Of a stretch of 39,725 nt of DNA, positions 1-7,334 are shown piece by piece; position 1 is the stretch's first letter, and the number at the start of each line of letters is the position of its first letter. Below the pieces are notes generated by a model. The model saw only the letters and a program-made list of their open reading frames with translations. It had not been told where the DNA came from and searched no databases. The position numbers were made by a program, and so were the translations under genes. Origin of the DNA: JBDTES01 sp039922435 (lineage in GTDB: Bacteria; Patescibacteriota; Saccharimonadia; Saccharimonadales; UBA4665); assembly GCA_039922435.1 (NCBI GenBank), contig JBDTES010000014.1:1-39725 (forward strand). The letters run 5' to 3'.

Positions 1-92
1 CTAATACAATCATTACATACCCAATTGGTGGGGACGTTGAAGTATCTGCAAATCGAGCGGCACCTAGCAGCATCATCATTACTCAGCACTAA
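1..92 (+). CDS. C-terminal end of an unidentified gene cut by the window edge
   Basis: An open frame enters from the left edge (frame 3) and stops at TAA 90-92. The visible 29 residues include the pieces YPIGGDVEVSAN and APSSIIIT, which read like the last beta strands of a secreted or membrane-associated domain, but this is too short to classify. A second frame is also open across the edge to about 145 and looks less protein-like. About 100 bases without a convincing gene separate it from the next start at 199. Confidence 0.3.
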   Translation, partial: NTIITYPIGGDVEVSANRAAPSSIIITQH

Positions 93-198
93 GCACTGTA
101 ATCAGTGCAGTTGTGGTCATATCAATAATACTCTGCACCAAGCATAGCCATAAGAGACAACCCTAGTATAAAATACTTTGCTAATATAAAATCAATTT

Positions 199-444
199 AT
201 GAAAAAAAGGAAAGTAATTCTAGGTCTATCGGTAATAATAGTAGTTGGACTAGCTTTAAGATTTATCCCAGTGTACACCATATCCGTGGAAGGATGTAGC
301 GCTAACAAAGGGACGCACAGAAGTCTAATTTTTGGAGCTACTAAATCAGATATTAAAAAAGATGCCCAAGAATTTATTACTTGGAACTTGGCCGTTGACT
401 GTAGTAAGCCTGGAACGGCAACTTTTAAGCTCACAGTCCTTTAA
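199..444 (+). CDS. Small N-terminally anchored hypothetical protein, possibly frameshifted near its end
   Basis: The 81-residue product has a basic start (MKKRKV), one hydrophobic segment at about residues 6-23 and then a short extracytoplasmic part with two cysteines. A TAAAAT -10 box at 187-192 leaves 6 nt to the ATG, so the mRNA is probably leaderless. The frame stops at 442-444, but the +1 frame continues to 520 and encodes a tail with two more cysteines (ETTCEAISP, IYCTMT). One inserted base around 435-443 would join them. Whether 444 or 520 is the true end cannot be decided here. No function is recognised. Confidence 0.5.
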   Translation: MKKRKVILGLSVIIVVGLALRFIPVYTISVEGCSANKGTHRSLIFGATKSDIKKDAQEFITWNLAVDCSKPGTATFKLTVL

Positions 445-591
445 GTCAGCCCTTATCCAAATGAGTGAGACTACTTGTGAAGCAATAAGTCCCAGGCAGA
501 TATATTGCACCATGACTTAACCTCATATAGACATCACATGTAGCAGTACCTTAATAGCGTAAAGTCCTAATAGTAATGGTACTATATAGCA

Positions 592-1053
592 ATGAAAGTT
601 AATCGGAAGAATTTAGTAATAAGTCTGCCGATTATCATATTATTGATCATTAGTGTAGTGGTGGGATTCATGATTTATCAATCCAAACATCGGGTACAAG
701 AGGTAAACCCTAAAGCCCTAATGACGGTCACAGAAAGTGGCGGTTTATGCGACGGTCCATGTAACCGCTCCGTCAACAACTTATACGATAATGGAAAGTT
801 TGAAGGATACAAAAAACTTAGTAGCTCTGAAGTTGCAAAACTCGAAAACATTATTAATGCTACAGACTTCTTGAAGTATGACTCTAACTCTAGACCACGC
901 TGTCAGTCTTTCTCAGACGGATCTGACCAAGTACTATTCTTCCCACAAAAATATGGTGACAGGTCGTTTACGCCTTGTATGCTTGATATCCCGAAAGATG
1001 ATCCTGTATTCTCATATATCGAGGAACTGATGGTATCTCATAGTACGGAGTAG
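592..1053 (+). CDS. Hypothetical membrane-anchored protein with four cysteines
   Basis: The 153-residue product has an N-terminal membrane segment at about residues 10-30 after a basic start (MKVNRKN), then an extracytoplasmic domain. Four cysteines lie in the motifs GGLCDGPC, RPRC and FTPC, a spacing that suggests two disulfides. The pattern of an ESGG-C-C start, a DG-containing middle and a late cysteine is seen in conserved hypothetical proteins of CPR bacteria (from memory, not searched). A TACTAT -10 box at 580-585 leaves 6 nt to the ATG, so it is probably leaderless. It lies in a run of similar small anchored proteins, each with its own promoter. Function unknown. Confidence 0.65.
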   Translation: MKVNRKNLVISLPIIILLIISVVVGFMIYQSKHRVQEVNPKALMTVTESGGLCDGPCNRSVNNLYDNGKFEGYKKLSSSEVAKLENIINATDFLKYDSNSRPRCQSFSDGSDQVLFFPQKYGDRSFTPCMLDIPKDDPVFSYIEELMVSHSTE

Positions 1054-1115
1054 ATCTCCAAGACGTAACCCAACCCATGGCACTAATACGCAAATAAACC
1101 TGTTACACTTAAAAG

Positions 1116-1346
1116 ATAAAGCCTCGAACAGCTAAAGTTATCTTTATAAGTCTGATTATTCTAGAAGTCTTAGATTATATAATAGGATCCGTTAGTGTAT
1201 TTTTGCTGGCTGGCTTCGCTGAGGATAGTGGTAACTTACCATCCATAGCTAGCTCGATGATTCAGTGGAGCGTAGTGATGCTGGTGGTAATAAGTCTCAC
1301 ATATCTTGTACAACGAAAAGTCCAAAAACGACAACCACAAAAATAG
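1116..1346 (+). CDS. Small two-segment membrane protein apparently starting at an ATA codon
   Basis: A 76-codon frame runs from just after the stop at 1110-1112 to TAG 1344-1346 with no ATG, GTG or TTG near its start. Its product is typical of a real membrane protein: basic N-terminus (KPRTAKV), a hydrophobic segment at about residues 8-33, a short acidic loop (AEDSGN), a second segment at about 50-64 and a very basic tail (QRKVQKRQPQK). A TACACT box at 1104-1109 stands exactly 6 nt before the ATA, matching neighbouring leaderless genes. Either ATA initiates, or an ATG has mutated. Function unknown. Confidence 0.45.
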   Translation: MKPRTAKVIFISLIILEVLDYIIGSVSVFLLAGFAEDSGNLPSIASSMIQWSVVMLVVISLTYLVQRKVQKRQPQK

Positions 1347-1412
1347 CTTTAGCCTTCAAACGTCGTTACATCTAAGGCAATAGTCTAATATTCATGTGAT
1401 ATTATTAGTCCA

Positions 1413-1994
1413 ATGAATGGACACCCCCTAAGAACATCTAGAAATAAGTCTTTACTATCAATTATATTAGCTGTTGTTATAATCCTTGCTCTATTCTTTA
1501 CACTAGGAGGTGTCTCAAAGATTAAGAAGATTTATTACGGGCACAAATCAAGATCGGCGCTATCGAGTGAAAGCAAAAAGCTTGGTGACCCGTTAAAATC
1601 TCTAGGATTTACGGATATCAAGGGGAGTAATTCTTTATGTCAATACACCCATAAAGCAAATTATAGCGGGAAGATGCTGGGCTGCATCACAGAGCTAAAG
1701 AGCTACACTGTTTTTCCCAATAAGACTTCTAAAGACAGTGCAATCCTAGCCGCTTCAAAACTCAGCGCAGCCTTAGAGAAAGACGGCTGGCACAGAGGTA
1801 ATTATGAGGTTGGGGAATGGTTTAAAGATGTTTTAAACGGAGTCGATTATAATCCCGATGCATATCAATACAAATACTCTGGCAATACCTTTTGTGTACT
1901 TGACTACTTCGTGGCATATTCTAACCCAAAACCACCGGCAGTCAGCGTAACTTTTAGCTGTACCACACCCGAAATCCATCCTCCAGCATATTAA
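1413..1994 (+). CDS. Hypothetical protein with N-terminal membrane anchor
   Basis: The 193-residue product has a basic cytosolic start (RTSRNK), one hydrophobic segment at about residues 14-32 and a mostly polar extracytoplasmic domain. Four cysteines (NSLCQY, LGCIT, TFCVL, FSCTT) could form two disulfides. A TATTAT -10 box at 1400-1405 leaves 7 nt to the ATG, so the transcript is probably leaderless. It is in the same style as the anchored proteins upstream. The 214 bases after it (1995-2208) hold no gene that I can support, only a small hairpin (TCGCC/GGCGA at about 2093-2107) and the dyad described next. Confidence 0.65.
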   Translation: MNGHPLRTSRNKSLLSIILAVVIILALFFTLGGVSKIKKIYYGHKSRSALSSESKKLGDPLKSLGFTDIKGSNSLCQYTHKANYSGKMLGCITELKSYTVFPNKTSKDSAILAASKLSAALEKDGWHRGNYEVGEWFKDVLNGVDYNPDAYQYKYSGNTFCVLDYFVAYSNPKPPAVSVTFSCTTPEIHPPAY

Positions 1995-2173
1995 AGATCA
2001 ACCCAATTGGAGGCTAAATACTTAGCCTGTAGCTCAGCTTTGCTCGATTCTATCTACTACGCTCTTGCGCCCTAAAAGCATAGTGACTACTATCGCCGTA
2101 TTGGCGACAAATAATCCGTCCGTGCCACTACATCGTTAGGATAATGTTTATAGTTGCAAACGGTAATATTAGG

Positions 2174-2190
2174 TAGATAATCATTATCTA
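2174..2190. promoter_or_regulatory. 8-bp palindrome with one central base before the interrupted gene at 2209
   Basis: The arms TAGATAAT (2174-2181) and ATTATCTA (2183-2190) are perfect inverted repeats around a single C. The site lies 18 bases before the ATG at 2209 and ahead of a GGAG ribosome-binding site at 2200-2203. Its form suits a dimeric repressor operator; a short hairpin in the mRNA is less likely with a 1-nt loop. No regulator gene is adjacent. Confidence 0.35.
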
Positions 2191-2208
2191 TAAACCTATG
2201 GAGATTTT

Positions 2209-2940
2209 ATGTTTGAGATTAGTACCCGTGATAGTAGAGCCCCACTAGACACTTTAGAAACTTACGACCAACTACTCGAGTTAGCTAGGGTCTAAGAAGC
2301 CCATAAAGCAGGCGTACTAGAAGCACAATTATCCCGCAGCGCTCTACAACAAAATATAAGTGAACTCACCGCTGTCACAACCAACGAATTAGTAAGTGAT
2401 GAAAAACGCTTAAAAGCTGCAGCAGTCTTACGGTCCAGCGGCATGACTGCAGCAGCTATCAAAGAAGAGTTCGGAATCCTTACTAGCTTAAATACTCAAA
2501 TCAAATCTACCCAAGGCAAACAAGTCATCTGGTTTAATGTAGATAAAGAGCCATCCCAAATCTCAACTCACAGTCCAACTCGGTGGGAAGTAGTAAAAAA
2601 AGTTGGAATGGGTAATATAGCTACAGATGCTACACTAGATTGCAACCGACAAGGAGAATTACACGTACCGCTAAGTAGGGGTTTGGTCGTACCCTTCTTT
2701 AGTTTCCATGAGGATATTGACCCTGAAGACCCATTTTACGGTATTCGTAATATTGTGCCAGAGGAAAGTGCAGCTACCGCTACAATGAATGTCGAAGGTC
2801 TCAATAGGAATCTGGCTAAGTTTGTTATGTTTACTGGCGATGCCGCTAACCTAGGCAATTTCGACATCAAACCTCAACACGTCAAAGATATAATTACGGG
2901 AATCTATACTAGTTTTAGTAGTGTATTATTTGATGTCTAG
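2209..2940 (+). pseudogene. Hypothetical gene interrupted by an in-frame TAA
   Basis: The reading frame from ATG 2209 to TAG 2938-2940 is continuous except for a TAA at 2293-2295 (codon 29). A GGAG ribosome-binding site precedes the ATG by about 5 nt. Before the TAA the product is hydrophilic (YDQLLELARV); after it an alanine- and glutamine-rich helical stretch follows (EAHKAGVLEAQLS), then a domain with LRSSGMTAAAIKEEFG, which resembles a helix-turn-helix, and a C-terminal domain of unknown type. From ATG 2443 a 165-residue product remains possible. One base change (for example GAA or CAA to TAA) explains the lesion. No function is recognised. Confidence 0.55.
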
Positions 2941-3016
2941 GCACTGTCCAGTCAACCGATACTCATTTAAAAAATACCACACCGTCCTTGCTTGATTCCG
3001 TCGAACTAGCTAGAGA

Positions 3017-3040
3017 CAAAAAGCCTAATACCATCAGGCT
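3017..3040 (-). terminator. Rho-independent terminator of uvrC
   Basis: Read on the minus strand, AGCCT and AGGCT (3036-3040 and 3022-3026) form a 5-bp stem with a 9-nt loop, followed directly by TTTTTG. It lies about 27 nt after the uvrC stop. It also closes the gap 2941-3066, where I see no gene. Confidence 0.6.
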
Positions 3041-3066
3041 AGCAATCAAAAATGCGCCCCTAGGTT

Positions 3067-4596
3067 CTAGGAAGCCCCTGAATTAGTGGTATCAGTAATA
3101 TTTGATGAACCCAGGTGTTGCTGCAAAATAGCACTCATTTTAGGTCCAATCAGTTTCTCAAGTTCCGCATCATCCGCCTGAGTCACGCCACGCAAACTAC
3201 CAAATGCCCTGATTAGCTTCTTACGAGTTACCGGACCGATGCCTGGAATATCATCTAACTTGCTATCGGTTTGGTGCTTAACTTTTAGCTGACCATGGTA
3301 AGTAATCGCAAAGCGGTGTGATTCATCACGGATTCGCTGTAACAGTTTTACTAAATTAGTACTGTGTGGCAGGTTTATTAGAATAAAATCATCACTCTCC
3401 GTAATGAAACCGCCCAGCCGGTGCACGGTCGATTCATTTAACTCAACATGTGATTTACCCTTTTGGATAACAATTTGCTCCTCCCGCTTAGCTAGCCCGA
3501 TAAACGGAATATCCGCCTGTCCTCTCTCGTCCCGGGCATGGATAGCAGCATCCACCTGACCTTTACCGCCATCAATCAGTACTAAGCTCGGTTTGCCCCA
3601 AGCTTTCAAGTTTTTTTCGCTGAGCCGTCGTTTAAGAGTTTCATTCATGTTAAAGAAATCGTTATTATGCTCAATATGAGTTTTAAATTTACGGTACTCG
3701 CTTTTGTCACTGACGCCATTAGTAAACACCACCATACTAGCTACCACGTTAGTTCCACCCATGTGGCTGATATCATAACCCTCAATCCGGCGTGGAAAGC
3801 TCGGTAGATTTAATAGCTCAACTAGCTCGTTCAAGGCATGGTCTTTTGAAATATCTAGGAACTCTTTGTCACTAAAGACAATCTGCCGGTGCAAGTTCTG
3901 CAAGGCAAATAGTTGATTACGAAAATGCGAAGCAGATTCAAAGTCCTGCACTTTGGCAGCGTGTTTCATATCGTGCTCAATTTCTCTAATAATGATTTTG
4001 CGTCGACCTTCAATAACAGCGATCAGTTTACGCAAATTCGCTCGATAATCTTCCAGCGAGGTCCTACCCTCCTCTAAACCTGGGTCGAGTCCCAAATGAT
4101 AATGCAAAGTTGCCCGCTTCTGTCCGACAACTCGACGTGTCGCGTACGGGAATATCCGACGGAGTATCTTAAGGGCTTGGCGGACACTCGACAGGCTAAA
4201 ATACGGACCAAAGTAGCGAGCACCATCATCAAGCGGCCGCCGAGTTGTGCTGACTGTCGGAAAGTTACTGTCGTAATCGATCCGAATATAGCTCATCGAT
4301 TTATCGTCGCGCAGCAGTATATTAAAGCGCGGCATGTAACGCTTAATCATCTCAGCTTCTAGAAACAAAGCCTCCATTTCACTATCGACCACCATCCAGT
4401 CAGTGTCATAGATTTCCTCTACCAGGGCCTCGGTTTTAGGGTCACGGTTGCGACTAGCCTGGAAGTACTGATGAACGCGGTTACGTAGTACTGCCGCTTT
4501 GCCAACATAGATAATGCTGCCAGATCTATCTTTATGAAAATAGACACCCGGTTGTTTAGGCAGACCCTTTAATTTAGTCTCCAGAGCTTTATTCAC
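3067..4596 (-). CDS. uvrC: UvrABC excinuclease subunit C, without any cysteine
   Basis: UvrC makes the two incisions either side of a DNA lesion after UvrA and UvrB have marked it. The 509-residue product shows the GIY-YIG nuclease (G17-V18-Y19, Y30-V31-G32), a UVR motif for UvrB contact at about 203-234, the RNase H-like second nuclease (EGYDISHMGG at about 272, VLIDGGKGQ at about 339) and a C-terminal helix-hairpin-helix pair (DDIPGIGPVTRKKL). It is shorter than the usual 600 or so residues. The segment that normally carries four Fe-S cysteines (about residues 148-180) is recognisable, but none remains, and the whole protein has no cysteine. The start is GTG at 4594-4596, 6 nt after a TATAAT box. 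uvrA is at 13035-15845. Confidence 0.97.
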   Translation of the reverse strand: MNKALETKLKGLPKQPGVYFHKDRSGSIIYVGKAAVLRNRVHQYFQASRNRDPKTEALVEEIYDTDWMVVDSEMEALFLEAEMIKRYMPRFNILLRDDKSMSYIRIDYDSNFPTVSTTRRPLDDGARYFGPYFSLSSVRQALKILRRIFPYATRRVVGQKRATLHYHLGLDPGLEEGRTSLEDYRANLRKLIAVIEGRRKIIIREIEHDMKHAAKVQDFESASHFRNQLFALQNLHRQIVFSDKEFLDISKDHALNELVELLNLPSFPRRIEGYDISHMGGTNVVASMVVFTNGVSDKSEYRKFKTHIEHNNDFFNMNETLKRRLSEKNLKAWGKPSLVLIDGGKGQVDAAIHARDERGQADIPFIGLAKREEQIVIQKGKSHVELNESTVHRLGGFITESDDFILINLPHSTNLVKLLQRIRDESHRFAITYHGQLKVKHQTDSKLDDIPGIGPVTRKKLIRAFGSLRGVTQADDAELEKLIGPKMSAILQQHLGSSNITDTTNSGAS

Positions 4597-4602
4597 CCCT
4601 AT

Positions 4603-4608
4603 ATTATA
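4603..4608 (-). promoter_or_regulatory. TATAAT -10 box of uvrC giving a leaderless mRNA
   Basis: TATAAT on the minus strand ends 6 nt before the GTG start, so transcription should begin at or within a base of the start codon. The 43 bases from this box into codon 9 match those of the HAD gene at 33 positions by hand alignment. Confidence 0.7.
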
Positions 4609-4633
4609 CCCCGTACAAAAACTACCAGACTAA

Positions 4634-5218
4634 CTAAGCCCCTGGAGCGCCAGTTTTGTATGTCAAGCTAGCACGTTTCGGCTTTTCAAGAGAGAACCCA
4701 ATCGCCGGCACTCGAGCATAAGTCCCTAAATGTTCTAGAAGAAATCGGTATATATTCCTAACATCCTCCAGTGCTTCACCTTTTGATACCAGGCCACTTA
4801 ACTGATCAATTGTCAGCCAACGCAGATCAATTGATTCACCATTCGAAACTACCCCCTTGGGCCGTTCCTTAGCCACAAAGCCATAGCACGAATCCGAATG
4901 ATAATGGTCATTGCCAGCATTATGGGTATTAACCATGAATGGTGTCGGATGTTGAATATTACCAGCCTCAACAACTCTATCAGCCGTATGTTGCAAAACC
5001 ATTAGTTCTGCTAGGCTATAACCACTCTCTTCTTTAAGTTCATGAGCCATAGCTTGCCATGGTGTTTCGGTTAACTCAATATGACCACCAATTTGCATGA
5101 GTACTTCAATCTTTCTATGAAAGTGAACAAGACACTTCCAGACATTGTCATCAAGTAACAATATATAGGCACTAATTGTCATATCGTGTTGATTAGGTTC
5201 GGTATGTATATGTGGCAT
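4634..5218 (-). CDS. Nudix hydrolase
   Basis: Nudix enzymes hydrolyse nucleoside diphosphates linked to another group, using metal ions held by the Nudix box. The 194-residue product carries a Nudix box starting GGHIEL and ending HELKEESGY at about residues 43-66; the usual arginine of the REUXEE core is histidine here, while the metal-binding glutamates are kept. The substrate cannot be told. The ATG at 5216-5218 lies 2 nt after the stop of the HAD gene and has an AAAGGA ribosome-binding site inside that gene, so the two are translated from one mRNA. A HAD phosphatase and a Nudix enzyme together suggest nucleotide or sugar-phosphate clean-up. Confidence 0.88.
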   Translation of the reverse strand: MPHIHTEPNQHDMTISAYILLLDDNVWKCLVHFHRKIEVLMQIGGHIELTETPWQAMAHELKEESGYSLAELMVLQHTADRVVEAGNIQHPTPFMVNTHNAGNDHYHSDSCYGFVAKERPKGVVSNGESIDLRWLTIDQLSGLVSKGEALEDVRNIYRFLLEHLGTYARVPAIGFSLEKPKRASLTYKTGAPGA

Positions 5219-5220
5219 AT

Positions 5221-5820
5221 TTAAATCCTTTCCATAACTATAGCCCGGCCGCCAAGCTGCTCAAACCTTTTGCAACTTGCCGGGCTATCGTCAAACAGTA
5301 AGCTGCCGTGAAACGATTCTAGCTTCAAATTATCTAGAACATAGTCAAACAAACTTATCTCATCATCTTTCAGGGAACCATAATCCGACGAGTTAAAAAC
5401 TCGTTCAAAATTGTCTTGGATAAATCTACTTTGATGAACAAAATTATTAAATATCGTCATATTATCTGTAACAATGTAGTGATTTACGTTCGGATACATC
5501 ACCCTAACTGCACTGAACAGACTAACGTTAATAGCCTCGTTACTCCAATCACTAATTAAAAGCTTGCTAAGCTCATCATAGCTATATGGGGCTTTGTACA
5601 TTTCTATTAATTTCGTAAGAGATACTCTGCCGCGCATCCACTCTTTAGTCCGTTCTGAATCAGAAAACAGCTTTTCCACAAAAGCCTTCAATGTTTTGTC
5701 AGATCGTACCGATTTATACCAAAACCTTTTCAAACCCAGCACGCCGTCCCAATCCCAAAATATACGTTTTACCGTAGATTCTGCGACACTTCTCAGCTTA
5801 GCCTCTAGTGCTTCATTCAC
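5221..5820 (-). CDS. HAD-superfamily hydrolase
   Basis: The 199-residue product has HAD motif I near the N-terminus (FWDWDGVLG, nucleophile and acid aspartates), a motif II threonine (YIVTDNMTIF) and motif IV with paired aspartates near the C-terminus (LLFDDSPASC), so it is probably a phosphatase of a small metabolite. The start is GTG 5818-5820, 6 nt after a TATAAT box, so the mRNA is leaderless; that box overlaps the stop codon of the upstream iminopeptidase gene. Its first residues (MNEALEAKLRSV) resemble those of uvrC (MNKALETKLKGL), and the similarity extends into the promoter. It is cotranscribed with the Nudix gene. Confidence 0.85.
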   Translation of the reverse strand: MNEALEAKLRSVAESTVKRIFWDWDGVLGLKRFWYKSVRSDKTLKAFVEKLFSDSERTKEWMRGRVSLTKLIEMYKAPYSYDELSKLLISDWSNEAINVSLFSAVRVMYPNVNHYIVTDNMTIFNNFVHQSRFIQDNFERVFNSSDYGSLKDDEISLFDYVLDNLKLESFHGSLLFDDSPASCKRFEQLGGRAIVMERI

Positions 5821-5826
5821 CCCTTA

Positions 5827-5832
5827 ATTATA
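5827..5832 (-). promoter_or_regulatory. TATAAT -10 box of the HAD-Nudix operon
   Basis: The box ends 6 nt before the GTG start at 5820 and overlaps the TAA stop (5828-5830) of the proline iminopeptidase gene. The HAD-Nudix pair therefore has its own promoter inside a longer gene run. Confidence 0.65.
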
Positions 5833-6763
5833 CGCCAGAGGCGTCGACCTCGCGCAGCCTTGCAAAGATAGAGCTAAAGATATTCTGGTTTTCATGCTCA
5901 ATGGCGTGGCCGCTAATGCTCCAATATAATTCGCTCTTGGGTAGCAAATTGTGTAGCCGCCAAGCCGTTTCCGGCGGGCAAACCATATCGTATCTGCCCT
6001 GAACAATATAAACCGGCATAGTTAGTTTATTGGTGTTCTTAAAGATAAATTCGTCGGGCATAAAGCAGCCATTTTTCATATAATACATTTCTATTCGCAT
6101 ACCGGCTGGGTCGTACTCGTCGAAACTTTCACTACTAAACCTATCGTCAAGCTTTATTACACTAGCCTCCAGACATTCATAAGCATAGGCCGAAAGCTTC
6201 TGCTGCTTGGCAGTTCCGTTCAAAACTTTATCGAAATTATAATTACTAGGGTTTTTACGATATTCTTCTGGCGTCCTATCTAAATAGGCCTGCCAAACAT
6301 CCGGATAAAATGTTCGGAAGCCACCGTTATCCAGCCAGCCGGCTTCACGTTTAGAGCCGGTAAAAACCCCGCCGATAACCATACTACTGACACGCTCCGG
6401 GTGCGCTACTCCATAGGCTAGGGCTAGCGTTGATCCCCAAGAATTACCATGCAGGATAAACTTCGATATTTTTAGTTCATCGGCAATTGCCGATATGTCC
6501 GAAATTGAGTCTTTAGTCGTGTTGGATTCCAGTGATCCATAGGGAGTACTAAGGCCACAGCCACGTTGATCAAACAATATAACTCGATCTAGCTTAGGGT
6601 TAAACGCCGCTACGTGCCTGGCTCCAGTCTGTGAACCCGGCCCACCATGCAGAACTATAATCGGCGTAGCCGCCTCAGGATTACCCCAATCCCAAACCTG
6701 CAAAGTATGCCCGTCACTAACTTTCAGCTTGAACTGACGAATAATATTTGGGTCGTTTTCCAT
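5828..6763 (-). CDS. pip: Proline iminopeptidase (S33 family alpha/beta hydrolase)
   Basis: The enzyme removes N-terminal proline from peptides in the cytosol. The 311-residue product has the oxyanion motif HGGPGSQTG (about residues 39-47), the family motif FDQRGCGLS, the nucleophile elbow GNSWGS, a late aspartate in GRYDMVCPP and a histidine in SGHAIEH. The length is normal for the family. The ATG at 6761-6763 has a GGAG ribosome-binding site 7 nt upstream. It begins 22 nt after the full-length deformylase frame ends (6786), so trhO, def and pip probably form one operon. For a small, probably host-dependent organism this fits scavenging of amino acids from peptides; that is inference. Confidence 0.9.
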   Translation of the reverse strand: MENDPNIIRQFKLKVSDGHTLQVWDWGNPEAATPIIVLHGGPGSQTGARHVAAFNPKLDRVILFDQRGCGLSTPYGSLESNTTKDSISDISAIADELKISKFILHGNSWGSTLALAYGVAHPERVSSMVIGGVFTGSKREAGWLDNGGFRTFYPDVWQAYLDRTPEEYRKNPSNYNFDKVLNGTAKQQKLSAYAYECLEASVIKLDDRFSSESFDEYDPAGMRIEMYYMKNGCFMPDEFIFKNTNKLTMPVYIVQGRYDMVCPPETAWRLHNLLPKSELYWSISGHAIEHENQNIFSSIFARLREVDASGV

Positions 6764-6785
6764 ACTGACTCCAATCCTATTTAGA

Positions 6786-7334
6786 TTATTGTTTCTTAAC
6801 TATGCGCCGGCGATATTCATCGGCCATCATGAACGAATGAGTGTCGTTCACTTTATCTACAAAAATTACCCCATTTAGGTGATCGGTTTCGTGCTGAAAG
6901 ACTTGGGCCACGTATTTAGAGAGCACTTCACTATGAAATTTAGCGTATTAGTCATACCACTCGGCCTCAATCTTGTCGTACCGGAAAGCTTGGCCGAACA
7001 ATATGTCATCATCTCCGCCCACACTTTGGCAACCTTCCCACATACCAGTCAGTCCCCCAATACCTTTATATACCGGGTTAATTATAACGCTATCAAATGG
7101 TTCTAACTCTGGATGGTTTGGGGTCGGCTTAATACCTATTACGCTAAGCGCTAGGCTCTTTCCTACTTGAGGCGCCGCCAATCCAACACCAGCCTTTTTG
7201 ACTTTATTAGTGTAGCGAATATCAGCTATAAGTGATTGCACCATGAGTGAATGTATCTCGTCCACCTCTACCTGTCGAGCTGGCTTTCGTAAAATCGGGT
7301 TACCAAGACGAATCAGTTTAAGTAACTTAGGCAT
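6786..7334 (-). pseudogene. def: Peptide deformylase interrupted by an in-frame TAA
   Basis: Peptide deformylase removes the formyl group from new proteins. The frame from ATG 7332-7334 to TAA 6786-6788 encodes 182 codons with all three family motifs: GVGLAAPQ, EGCQS (usually EGCLS) and HETDH. A TAA at 6948-6950 (codon 129) separates motifs 1 and 2 from motif 3, which holds two metal ligands. Sequence on both sides fits the family without a gap (EAEWYD, then YAKFHSEVLSKYVAQVF), so one base changed, for example GAA to TAA. The 128-residue product alone would be inactive. The start overlaps the trhO end by 8 nt. Real lesion, readthrough or sequence error are all possible; another def elsewhere would explain tolerance. 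Confidence 0.85.

Noticed and set aside
2020..2110. Possible tRNA-like stretch (GCCTGTAGCTCAG...)
   Set aside because: It begins like a tRNA D-stem, but no acceptor pairing, anticodon stem or T-loop follows at the required distances.
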